64,000 bases of DNA from JAUIIK01 sp041390865 (GTDB lineage: Bacteria; Chloroflexota; Chloroflexia; Thermomicrobiales; CFX8), in assembly GCA_041390865.1 (NCBI GenBank), contig JAWKPC010000014.1:58361-122360 (forward strand), written 5' to 3'. Both the position numbers and the translations under genes were made by a program. Of the stretch, positions 37,091 through 43,810 are shown one piece after another (the stretch's first letter is position 1; every line of letters begins with the position of its first letter). The notes under the pieces were generated by a model. The model had not been told where the DNA came from and searched no databases. It was given only the letters and a program-made list of their open reading frames with translations.

Positions 37091-38512
37091 ATGGCAACGC
37101 TTCTGATAGGTGGACCGGTCATCACGGTTGACGACGAACGCAGGATCCTCGATCCGGGCGCGGTGGCGGTCGAGGCGGACCGCATCCTCGCCATCGGCAG
37201 TCCCGATGAACTGAGAGCCCGGTTCCCCGGAGCGGATGAGACCGATCTGTCGCATGCCGCGATGCTTCCCGGACTGGTCGATAGCCACGGCCACGCCGGA
37301 CACGGCATGACGAAAGCGCTCGGCGATGGTGCCGACGACTGGCTCGATCTGGTAGCCGAGATCTATTTCCGTCAATCCGATGTCGAGTTCTGGCGGGCCG
37401 AAGGATTTCTTTCCGCCCTCGAGCACATCGAATTCGGCGTCACGACTTCCCTCTCGATGACCGGTTCGATGCCGAGAGTCGATGATCCAAAGTACGCCGT
37501 CGCAGCGTCGAAAGGCTATGCCGATCTCGGCTTGCGTCACATCGTCGCCCTCGGCCCGCCGAACACGCCCTGGCCCGCGACGTATCGAGATGTTGAATCC
37601 GGCAAGGAACGAACGGTCGACCTCGACGGCATGATGGATACCGTTGAGGCGACCATCGACCAACTCAACGGCACGGCTAACGGACGTCTTTCCGTCTTTG
37701 TCGGCCCGTCCGCCCTCGTGCCGGAGATCGATGCATCCGGCAACGCGACCGATCAATCGATCGCCATGATGAAGGCAGTCCACGCCATGAGCGAGGATCG
37801 CAACGTCTCCATCCACACCCACGCCTACGCTGGACACTTGCTCGCCGCCGAAGCTGCTTACCCGGACATCCTGACGCCAAAGCTGACACTCGCCCACTGT
37901 GCAGGGATCTCGCTCGATGAGGTCCGGATCATGGCCGATCATGGCGTTAACGCGACCCACGGCCCGCTCACGCATGCCTTCGCTTCGGCCAGATTCCCGC
38001 TCACCGAGGCACTCGAAGCCGGCATGAACGTCCTGATCTCGACCGACGGCTCCGGCCCCGACCGCTCGTTCGACCTCCTCAGTCAGGGGCGCATTGCCGC
38101 CCAGCTCCAGCGGGCCCACTTCGCGGACACCTCGATCCTGCCGGCCGGCAAGATCCTCGAGATGATGACCATCGATCCGGCACGCGCCTTCGGTATGGAC
38201 GGCGAGATCGGATCGCTGGAAGCAGGCAAGAAGGCCGACATCATCGCGGTCGACCTGCGTTCAGCACGGATGGGGCCGCGCTTCATGCCGCTCGAACGGG
38301 TCATCTATGTCGGCAGCGGGCTCGATGTCGAATTCATGATGGTCGACGGCAAGGTCCTGAAGCAGGATCACCAGATCGTCGGCATCGATGTCGATACGAT
38401 CCTCGACGACGCCGACCGCGCCGCCCGGACGACCTACGAACGCGCCGGCATGCTCGATCGGGCCGTATCGCACTCGAGCACCTGGGGCAACGTGCGCTAT
38501 CAGCAAGGCTAG
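37091..38512 (+). CDS. Amidohydrolase (TrzA/AtzA-SsnA-like)
   Basis: The 473-residue metal-dependent hydrolase belongs to the amidohydrolase superfamily. AMLPGLVDSHGHAGHGMTKA has a HxH metal site. VSIHTHAYAGHLLAAEA carries the next His. LTLAHCAGISLDEVRIMADHG carries the fourth His, and VLISTDGSGPDRSFDLLSQG the catalytic Asp. The closing AFGMDGEIGSLEAGKKADII is the usual second beta-sandwich entry. Substrates in this family are deaminated or hydrolysed purines, triazines or related amidines; none can be assigned. Its stop is followed at once by a strong hairpin. Confidence 0.87.
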   Translation: MATLLIGGPVITVDDERRILDPGAVAVEADRILAIGSPDELRARFPGADETDLSHAAMLPGLVDSHGHAGHGMTKALGDGADDWLDLVAEIYFRQSDVEFWRAEGFLSALEHIEFGVTTSLSMTGSMPRVDDPKYAVAASKGYADLGLRHIVALGPPNTPWPATYRDVESGKERTVDLDGMMDTVEATIDQLNGTANGRLSVFVGPSALVPEIDASGNATDQSIAMMKAVHAMSEDRNVSIHTHAYAGHLLAAEAAYPDILTPKLTLAHCAGISLDEVRIMADHGVNATHGPLTHAFASARFPLTEALEAGMNVLISTDGSGPDRSFDLLSQGRIAAQLQRAHFADTSILPAGKILEMMTIDPARAFGMDGEIGSLEAGKKADIIAVDLRSARMGPRFMPLERVIYVGSGLDVEFMMVDGKVLKQDHQIVGIDVDTILDDADRAARTTYERAGMLDRAVSHSSTWGNVRYQQG

Positions 38513-38514
38513 AC

Positions 38515-38540
38515 AGGGCCGGTCAGCCCTGACCGGCCCT
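38515..38540 (+). terminator. Strong hairpin after the amidohydrolase
   Basis: AGGGCCGGTCAG (38515-38526) and CTGACCGGCCCT (38529-38540) form a perfect 12-bp stem with a 2-nt centre, directly after the stop. The following ATACTGAC has few Ts. It probably ends transcription, and it separates the amidohydrolase from the repeat/Tat region. Confidence 0.6.
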
Positions 38541-38764
38541 ATACTGACTCTTCCCCGCCGTTTAGAACGCGGCCGACGCCAACAACATCTGTCCCGACGC
38601 GCTGAACGACGCCTCTCTTTCCGCGTCTGCAGCGTCGCCGACCACGCTGCATCCTGACACTCGCTTGAGAATCCCTGTAACGCAGAACACACCTCCCCCG
38701 TATCGCAGTTGATTTCGAGACCGGGTGCGCGCCGATATTCTGGATACAGATGAGATCGAAGCGG

Positions 38765-39038
38765 CCGGTTGAAGAAGCCGCGACACGGAGCGAACGGAGA
38801 CAGCGGAGCACCCACAGCCAGACACTCGAAGCGGCGCCCTCCGCCGGAGACGAAGCGAAACGGAAGCGGTCGAGGGCAACGACAGGAAAGGCTTCGAGGG
38901 CTGACGGGAGACAGAAACCAGGCTCAGCTGGACTCAGAAACCCGGGAGCGCACAAGAGAAAGCAGGCGCGGGAAACCCGGCAGGTCAGGATCGAAGAGAT
39001 CCCGGCGAAGCGTGAAGTGGCGCGGCTCCTTCAGCCGG
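38765..39038 (+). ncRNA. Structured element A (unknown class), upstream of Tat protein 1
   Basis: This is a 274-bp purine-rich element. The 5' end (38765-38782, CCGGTTGAAGAAGCCGCG) and the 3' end (39021-39038, CGCGGCTCCTTCAGCCGG) pair over 18 bp with one G-U wobble and one A-C mismatch. Inside, CCCGGG-A-GCGC and a later GCGC-GGGAAA-CCCGG form a second hairpin that is also present in element B. Shared blocks with B include GCGAACGGAGACAGCGGAGC and ACCCGGGAGCGCAC. It ends 42 bp before the ATG of the Tat protein gene. It could be a leader RNA, an independent RNA or a MITE. AAGCGG/AAGCAG flank it as a weak direct repeat. Confidence 0.5.
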
Positions 39039-39080
39039 AAGCAGGACAAACGGCAACGTGACGGAGCGAGGAGTTCGAAA

Positions 39081-39485
39081 ATGGAAAAGCAGATCAACCG
39101 ACGCGCATTCCTCAAGCGTGGAGCGGCGCTCGCCGGCGGCTTCGCGCTGACATTCGGATCGACGCTCGGCACGCTTGCTGGAGAGTCCAGCGACACACAG
39201 GAACCGGATAGCACCGGCGGCCGGGCGAGAACGTACTTCGCGCTCGCCACGACTCGGGAGGATCAGGACAAGGCTTGCACGCGGCACGCGGCGAACAAGC
39301 TCTTCGCGAGCCCGGAAGCAGCCGACCAGAACCGTGCCCACCCGGGCTGCAAGTGCCAGGTGATCAAGGGCGGCGCGCTGCCGGAAGCAACATGGCACGA
39401 GCTATTCGGCAACCCGAGGTCCCTGGAGCGCGCAGCCGTCGATCGCCGGTGGGGCTGGGTCGGCCAGACATTGAAGGCAGGCTAG
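39081..39485 (+). CDS. Tat-exported Cys/His-motif protein 1
   Basis: The 134-residue protein starts with a twin-arginine signal (NRRAFLKRG followed by a hydrophobic stretch, residues 7-33). The mature part has a compact motif, C66-x2-H69-x2-NKLF, then RAH87-x2-C90-x-C92. A conserved tail LPEATWHELFG and VDRRWGWV follows. The same motif occurs in the larger protein at 40.3-41.5 kb. The spacing suggests a metal site; a far resemblance to the zinc knuckle of phage MuF-type proteins is only a guess. GAGGAG lies 7 nt before the ATG. Element A is just upstream and element B just downstream. The family is unrecognised and probably acts outside the membrane. Confidence 0.75.
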   Translation: MEKQINRRAFLKRGAALAGGFALTFGSTLGTLAGESSDTQEPDSTGGRARTYFALATTREDQDKACTRHAANKLFASPEAADQNRAHPGCKCQVIKGGALPEATWHELFGNPRSLERAAVDRRWGWVGQTLKAG

Positions 39486-39494
39486 ACGACGAAT

Positions 39495-39788
39495 CGATCG
39501 CTGGCTGAAGAAGCCGCAGGATGTCGCGAACGGAGACAGCGGAGCGCCTACAGCAAAAAAACGGACGGGCAGCGCCCTCGACCGAACTCGGAGAAGAAGC
39601 GGGAGCGGTTGAGGGTGGAAGACAGCAAAGGAGACCCGTCTGGTTGTAGGAGAGAAGACAAGCAGGCTCCGCCAGGCTCAGACACCCGGGAGCGCACGGA
39701 AGAGAGAAGGCGCGGAACACCCGGGAAGCGGGAACCGAAGAGGTTCAGGCGAAGCGCGGCATGATGCGGCTCCTTCAGCCGGCGATCG
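39495..39788 (+). ncRNA. Structured element B (unknown class), downstream of Tat protein 1
   Basis: This 294-bp purine-rich element has ends at 39495-39518 and 39765-39788 that pair over 24 bp. There is one U-G wobble, and the A-C mismatch falls at the same place as in element A. The wobble is at a different pair than in A. An internal hairpin CCCGGG-A-GCGC-(14 nt)-GCGC-GGAACA-CCCGGG matches that of A. GACGAAT occurs directly before (39488-39494) and after (39789-39795), as a transposition target duplication would. No intact gene follows, and 39796-39964 has no recognisable coding content. Confidence 0.5.
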
Positions 39789-39964
39789 GACGAATTGGAA
39801 GAGCACCCGTCGACCCTTCACGCCACACCTGGAAGATGTTCATCGGATGGCGACACCTGCATCACTGGTGGCGACTCGACATCAGAAAGCGACTTCTGGA
39901 GAACGCGAATACGATCTGCAGCCCGTGCACGGTCATCGAATTGTTAATGAATCGACGATATCTG

Positions 39965-39993
39965 TTGACAGTCCGACAATAGCGCTCTAATAT
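39965..39993 (+). promoter_or_regulatory. Near-consensus sigma-70 promoter before element C
   Basis: TTGACA (39965-39970), a 17-bp spacer, and TAATAT (39988-39993) make an almost perfect housekeeping promoter. This is unusual in such GC-rich DNA. The predicted start is near 40000, about 11 nt before element C begins. The transcript would start with the element and run into the Tat protein 2 gene. Confidence 0.7.
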
Positions 39994-40010
39994 CATCCTA
40001 AGGCTGATAT

Positions 40011-40213
40011 AGGCCGGCTGCAGAAGCCGTATGAGGTAAGGAGTACGTGGAAGTCCGGCGTGGAAGCCTGGGAGCTGCGGAGAGAAAGCGGAGTGCGGGG
40101 CATCAGAGTCCGTGAGCCAGTCCGCCGAAACGATGAAGCAGCGTCCAAGCCCAGGTGGAAGCGAAGGATGGAAGCGTATGAGATACAGCGTGCGGCTCCT
40201 CCAGCCGGTCTGT
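40011..40213 (+). ncRNA. Structured element C (unknown class), 5' leader of Tat protein 2
   Basis: This shorter copy, about 200 bp, has closing ends at 40011-40031 and 40191-40211. They pair over about 20 bp with two wobbles, one C-C mismatch and the same A-C mismatch as in A and B. The 3' strand CGGCTCCTCCAGCCGG differs from A and B at one base. The interior is purine-rich but only weakly similar to A and B (a GGGAGC..GGAGAGAAAG block is shared). The strong promoter at 39965-39993 would transcribe it as a leader, ending 52 nt before the GTG start of the Tat protein. Confidence 0.55.
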
Positions 40214-40265
40214 CTATTCATCGGCCTGCCCGCACAGGCGGGAAATGCAACAGGGGGAGCGAACC

Positions 40266-41543
40266 GTGGAACGCAGACTCGACCGACGAACACTTCTCAA
40301 AGGATCAGCAGCGATTCTCGGCGGCGCGGCAGCTTCACTGTCGACCGGCCTGAGCGCGTTCGCCGGGCTGGACAGCTACGGTTCCACACCTCAGGGCCAA
40401 TCAACGCTCACCTGGTACGCGCTTGACCCCGAATGGGGAGCCGGACTGGATGGCTGCCCGATCGATCCTTCCGCCGTCCATCAGTCGACTCACGCCTGTC
40501 ACGCGTGTAATTCCTGCCACCATCACGCTCAGAACAAGCTCTTCCCATCCATGACCGCGGCCGATGATAATCGGGCACACGTCGGCTGCAAGTGCCTCGT
40601 CGTCGAAGGCGGAGAACTACCGGCCGATACCTGGCAGGAGCTGTTCGGCAGCCCGGACAACATCGAACGCCAGCAAGTCGATCGCCGCTGGGATTGGGTG
40701 ATGGCCGCGCTCGAGGGCGAGCCGGAGCCGGAGCCGGTTGAGTATGAATTCGCCGATCCCGCTTTCCGCCGGGTCTGGGAACGCACCGATCTCCCGGTTC
40801 AGCAGGGCCTCGTCTCACGATCCTGGCTATGGTCCGACGGCAAGCCGTTCACCGGCGGCCTGAGTGAAATGTACGAGGAAGGCCCGTTCGGCCAGCGACT
40901 GGTGCAGTACTTCGACAAAGCCCGCATGGAGATCACCGATCCGAATGCCGACTCCGATTCGATCTGGTACGTTACGAATGGCTTGCTTGTCGTCGAGCTG
41001 ATCACCGGGCGGATGCAGGTCGGCCACAACGCGTTCGAAGATCGCCAACCAGCGGTGGTGAACACCGCCGGCGACGCCGATGACCCGGACGGACCAACCT
41101 ACGCCACGTTCGCCTCGGTTCTGGACGCGCCCGCGCTGGCCCTGGGCTCGATCATCGCGCAAGGCATCAATCGCGCCGGACAAGTCGCGGTCGACAACCA
41201 GCAGCTGGCGGATCAGGGCGTCGTCGTCGGTCACATCGACGAAGTCACGAACCACAGCGTTGCCGCGCCATTCTGGGATTTCCTGAACTCGAGCGGCCCC
41301 GTCTACCAGGACGGTCAGAACATTGAAGCGCAGTTGTTCCTGGATCCACTCTTCCCGGGCGGCCGCCCGATCACCGAGCCGTACTGGGCGCAGGTCCGGG
41401 TTGGAGGCGTCCAGCAGCTCGTCCTGATCCAGTGCTTCGAACGGCGAGTCATGACCTACACGCCGCAAAACGAGCCCAACTGGCGCGTCGAGGCCGGCAA
41501 CGTCGGCCGCCACTACCACGCCTGGCGGTACGACGAGTCGTGA
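40266..41543 (+). CDS. Tat-exported protein 2: Cys/His motif plus secreted C-terminal domain
   Basis: The 425-residue protein has a twin-arginine signal (DRRTLLKGSAAILGG). A Cys/His domain covers about residues 60-145: HACHACNSCHHHAQNKLF, then RAHVGCKCLVV and LPADTWQELFG, with VDRRWDWV. This is homologous to Tat protein 1 but richer in Cys and His. An acidic-proline linker (EPEPEP) leads to a secreted domain (AFRRVWERTDLPVQQGLVSR; LVQYFDKARMEIT; ERRVMTYTPQNEPNWRVEAG). I associate that domain with Chloroflexota surface proteins. GGGGGAG precedes the GTG start at 40266; an upstream ATG is at 40245. It likely sits outside the cell membrane and may bind metal or another partner. Confidence 0.82.
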   Translation: MERRLDRRTLLKGSAAILGGAAASLSTGLSAFAGLDSYGSTPQGQSTLTWYALDPEWGAGLDGCPIDPSAVHQSTHACHACNSCHHHAQNKLFPSMTAADDNRAHVGCKCLVVEGGELPADTWQELFGSPDNIERQQVDRRWDWVMAALEGEPEPEPVEYEFADPAFRRVWERTDLPVQQGLVSRSWLWSDGKPFTGGLSEMYEEGPFGQRLVQYFDKARMEITDPNADSDSIWYVTNGLLVVELITGRMQVGHNAFEDRQPAVVNTAGDADDPDGPTYATFASVLDAPALALGSIIAQGINRAGQVAVDNQQLADQGVVVGHIDEVTNHSVAAPFWDFLNSSGPVYQDGQNIEAQLFLDPLFPGGRPITEPYWAQVRVGGVQQLVLIQCFERRVMTYTPQNEPNWRVEAGNVGRHYHAWRYDES

Positions 41544-41560
41544 TCAGTTTGTAGGTTGTA

Positions 41561-41592
41561 GCGGGTAGTTCGTCGGCCGACGAACTACCCGC
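41561..41592 (+). terminator. Perfect palindrome after Tat protein 2
   Basis: GCGGGTAGTTCGTCGG and CCGACGAACTACCCGC make a 32-bp perfect palindrome (41561-41592) with no unpaired centre, 18 bp after the stop. GCTTTGTA follows. It probably folds as a terminator hairpin. Confidence 0.65.
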
Positions 41593-41758
41593 GCTTTGTA
41601 CCCCCTCGTTCACGGCTCATGGCAGCTCACCCGCGATCGTCAACTCCGAACAGAGAAGGACCGGCTGTTCTCTTCTCCCTATTCCCTAGTCACTGTTCGC
41701 TACGCTAGGATCTCAATGACGCACCACCGACGATGGACATCCGAAGGAAACTAAACAT

Positions 41759-42670
41759 ATGGCGCGTTTTCATGGTGTATGGCCGGCAATGCCGAGCCTG
41801 CTGACTGAAGATTTCGAGGTTGATGCCGAGGGAACGGCGAACGTTGTCAACTGGCTGATCGAGAATGGCGTCCACGGCATCTCGGCGCTCGGCTCGACCG
41901 GAGAGTGCGCAGGGCTCAGCAAGCAGCAGCGCCGCGACCTTCTCAAGGCAACGATCGATGCCGCCGACGGCCGGGTTCCGGTCATGGGCGGCGCCAACGG
42001 CACCCACTACGCTGACGTCGTCGCGGATCTCGAGATGTGCGGCGAGGTCGGTGCGGTCGGCGCGCTGACGCCGCCTCCGTTCTACTATCCGCTCGAAACA
42101 CGCGGGGTGATCGACTGGTTCACCTCACTGGCCGATGAGAGCCCGGTGCCGATCTTCCTCTATCACATTCCGCGCATGACCAAGGTCGCGATCAGCGTCG
42201 AAGCCGTCGAAGAGCTTGCCCGTCACGACAACATCGTCGGGCTGAAGGACAGCGACGGCCAGCTCGCGTTCTTCTCGGAAGTCGCCCGGATCGGCAACGA
42301 GGTCGACGACTTCAGCGCCTTCACCGGTAGCGACGCGATGCTCTATCCGGCGCTCTGCGTCGGCGGCCACGGCATCATCGGCGCCCACGTCAATGTCGTG
42401 CCTGATGTGGAACGGGCGATCTACGACGCCTTCAAGGACGGCGACCACGAGAAGGCTGTCGCCCTCCAGCGCGACGTCGTCCGGACCGGACCGGTCCCGC
42501 GAGTCGGCAACTTCCCGGCCGGGATCAAGGGCTCGCTGGCCGCGCGCGGTCTCTGCGGCCCAACGATGACCCGCCCGATCCGAGCCTCTCGGCGTCCGAA
42601 GTGTCGGAGCTTGGCGACGCGATGGTCGAATCCGGCATCACCCGGAAGAAGCCGTCCGCGGCCAGACTAG
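41759..42670 (+). CDS. DapA/NanA-family aldolase or dehydratase, C-terminal frame disturbed
   Basis: This class I aldolase-fold protein of the dihydrodipicolinate synthase/N-acetylneuraminate lyase family has its Schiff-base lysine in HDNIVGLKDSDGQLAFF. The GSTGECAGLSKQQRRDL loop and the PPFYYPLETRGVIDW region with its tyrosine support the assignment, as does FTGSDAMLYPALCVGGHGII. At about 42554-42566 one base seems missing. After LCGP the expected tail LSASEVSELGDAMVESGITR continues in the next frame, while the literal ORF ends in a non-conserved tail at 42670. Reaction and substrate are unknown; a 2-keto-3-deoxy acid is likely. AAGGAAA precedes the ATG. Confidence 0.83.
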   Translation: MARFHGVWPAMPSLLTEDFEVDAEGTANVVNWLIENGVHGISALGSTGECAGLSKQQRRDLLKATIDAADGRVPVMGGANGTHYADVVADLEMCGEVGAVGALTPPPFYYPLETRGVIDWFTSLADESPVPIFLYHIPRMTKVAISVEAVEELARHDNIVGLKDSDGQLAFFSEVARIGNEVDDFSAFTGSDAMLYPALCVGGHGIIGAHVNVVPDVERAIYDAFKDGDHEKAVALQRDVVRTGPVPRVGNFPAGIKGSLAARGLCGPTMTRPIRASRRPKCRSLATRWSNPASPGRSRPRPD

Positions 42671-42671
42671 A

Positions 42672-42830
42672 CGGCCCTCACCCCCAGCCGCCTCTCCCAC
42701 AGCTTCGCGGGGAGAGGCGGAGCAAGGCAGCAAAGAGATAGCACGATCGCGCCCGAGAATCGCCCTCCTCTCCCCCGCTTCCGTTACGTTTCAGCAGCGG
42801 GGAGAGGGGCAGGGGAGAGGAAAATCCTCG
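42672..42830. repeat. CCCTCACCCCC/GGGGAGAGG intergenic repeat
   Basis: The region contains CCCTCACCCCCAGCCGCCTC with an inverted partner GCGGGGAGAGGCGG. A second pair follows, CCTCTCCCCCGC with GCGGGGAGAGGGGCAGGGG. It resembles a repeat type widespread between genes in GC-rich bacteria. No coding content is seen before the sigma-factor gene. Confidence 0.55.
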
Positions 42831-42911
42831 GTTATCTCCCTGTTACCCGCTCCCCACTTCCCCGTTACATCCGCCCTTCACATTCGTTCAAGTTCGTAGA
42901 AGGGTGGTGTC

Positions 42912-43460
42912 GTGGCAAGGGATAAGCTCGTGCAACAGGCCCAGCGAGGGGACTACCGAGCCCTGGAGGAGTTGTGCCGCCGGGAATGGAAACCGGTCTA
43001 TGCGATCGCCTATCGGTCGCTGCGCAACGTCTCTGAAGCTCAGGACCTCACGCAGGAAGTGTTCTTGCGAGCACTTCGTTCCCTCGACCGCTACGAGGAC
43101 ACCGGAGCACCGTTTCGCGCCTACCTCGCCACGATCGCCCGGAATCTGATCCGGGATCGCTGGCGAAAGCACCGCCCACAGCTCGTCGATCTCGATGTCG
43201 CATCCCACGTCCCGGGCACGAACGACGTTCCAGAGGACCGGGCACTCGAGACGGTCGACCGCGAAGAGCTCCACCGAGCGCTGAGATACCTGTCCGACGA
43301 TCACCAGACCGTCATCCAACTCCGGATCAACGAAGGGCTGAGCGCCGCCGAGGTCGGCGAGATCATGGGGCGCAGCCCGGCAGCCGTACGGCAGCTCCAG
43401 TACCGGGCACTCACCTCTCTACGCACACACCTACAGCAGGAACGAGGTTCCCAGGCATGA
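42912..43460 (+). CDS. ECF-type RNA polymerase sigma factor
   Basis: The 182-residue sigma-70-family protein has region 2 (SEAQDLTQEVFLRALRSLDR, with the DLTQEVF core-binding signature). A short linker follows, then region 4 (LSDDHQTVIQLRINEGLSAAEVGEIMGRS, with a helix-turn-helix). No region 1 or 3 is present, as expected for extracytoplasmic-function factors. The GTG start follows AAGGGTGG. The next gene overlaps its stop by 4 bp, and a membrane-anchored TolB-like gene follows. The three probably form a signalling operon. The signal is unknown. Confidence 0.9.
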   Translation: MARDKLVQQAQRGDYRALEELCRREWKPVYAIAYRSLRNVSEAQDLTQEVFLRALRSLDRYEDTGAPFRAYLATIARNLIRDRWRKHRPQLVDLDVASHVPGTNDVPEDRALETVDREELHRALRYLSDDHQTVIQLRINEGLSAAEVGEIMGRSPAAVRQLQYRALTSLRTHLQQERGSQA

Positions 43461-43810
43461 CCGGCTCATCACACTCGAACATCCCGATCGAAGACCGGCT
43501 GGACGACCTCCTCGATCAGCTCTCCCTGGACGGAGATACGGCAACGGCCGCATCGACCGATCTCCGGGAGTTGTCGTCGATCGCGAAAGCCATCCGGAAC
43601 ACCGATGAGCTCAAGTGGCCCGAGAACGACTATCCGGCACAGCTCGCGGCAAATCTCTACGCCGAGTTGGGCTTCGACAGGAGCGGCGGGTCTGTCATGT
43701 CACCCGAGCACGAACCGTGGAACCGGACGGCTGAAGGTTTTCCGAGCGCGATCAGCCAGGTATCCCAACGGCAGGCCGGCCGATCTTCGACAGCGACCGT
43801 GTCTCTGTGA
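43457..43810 (+). CDS. Small protein in the sigma-factor operon, possible anti-sigma factor
   Basis: The 117-residue soluble protein is acidic and has no membrane segment. IEDRLDDLLDQLSLDGDTA and DLRELSSIAKAIRNTDEL form amphipathic helices near the N-terminus. Position between an ECF sigma gene and a gene with an N-terminal membrane helix suggests an anti-sigma role. I see no zinc-binding HxxxCxxC motif. It overlaps both neighbours (ATGA and GTGA junctions). This is a contextual guess only. Confidence 0.5.
   Translation: MTGSSHSNIPIEDRLDDLLDQLSLDGDTATAASTDLRELSSIAKAIRNTDELKWPENDYPAQLAANLYAELGFDRSGGSVMSPEHEPWNRTAEGFPSAISQVSQRQAGRSSTATVSL

Noticed and set aside
38750..39061. Open frames across element A, including a possible N-terminal extension of Tat protein 1 from 38769
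   Set aside because: The extension is low-complexity basic sequence, the closing stem spans it, and the ATG at 39081 has a good ribosome site and begins a normal Tat signal.
38765..40213. CRISPR array
   Set aside because: The repeated blocks are 200-294 bp with diverged interiors; there are no short direct repeats with regular spacers and no cas genes.
38765..40213. HEARO-type RNA or IS605/TnpB-associated guide RNA
   Set aside because: No TnpB, IsrB or HNH endonuclease gene is nearby, and the adjacent proteins are Tat-exported with no nuclease motif.
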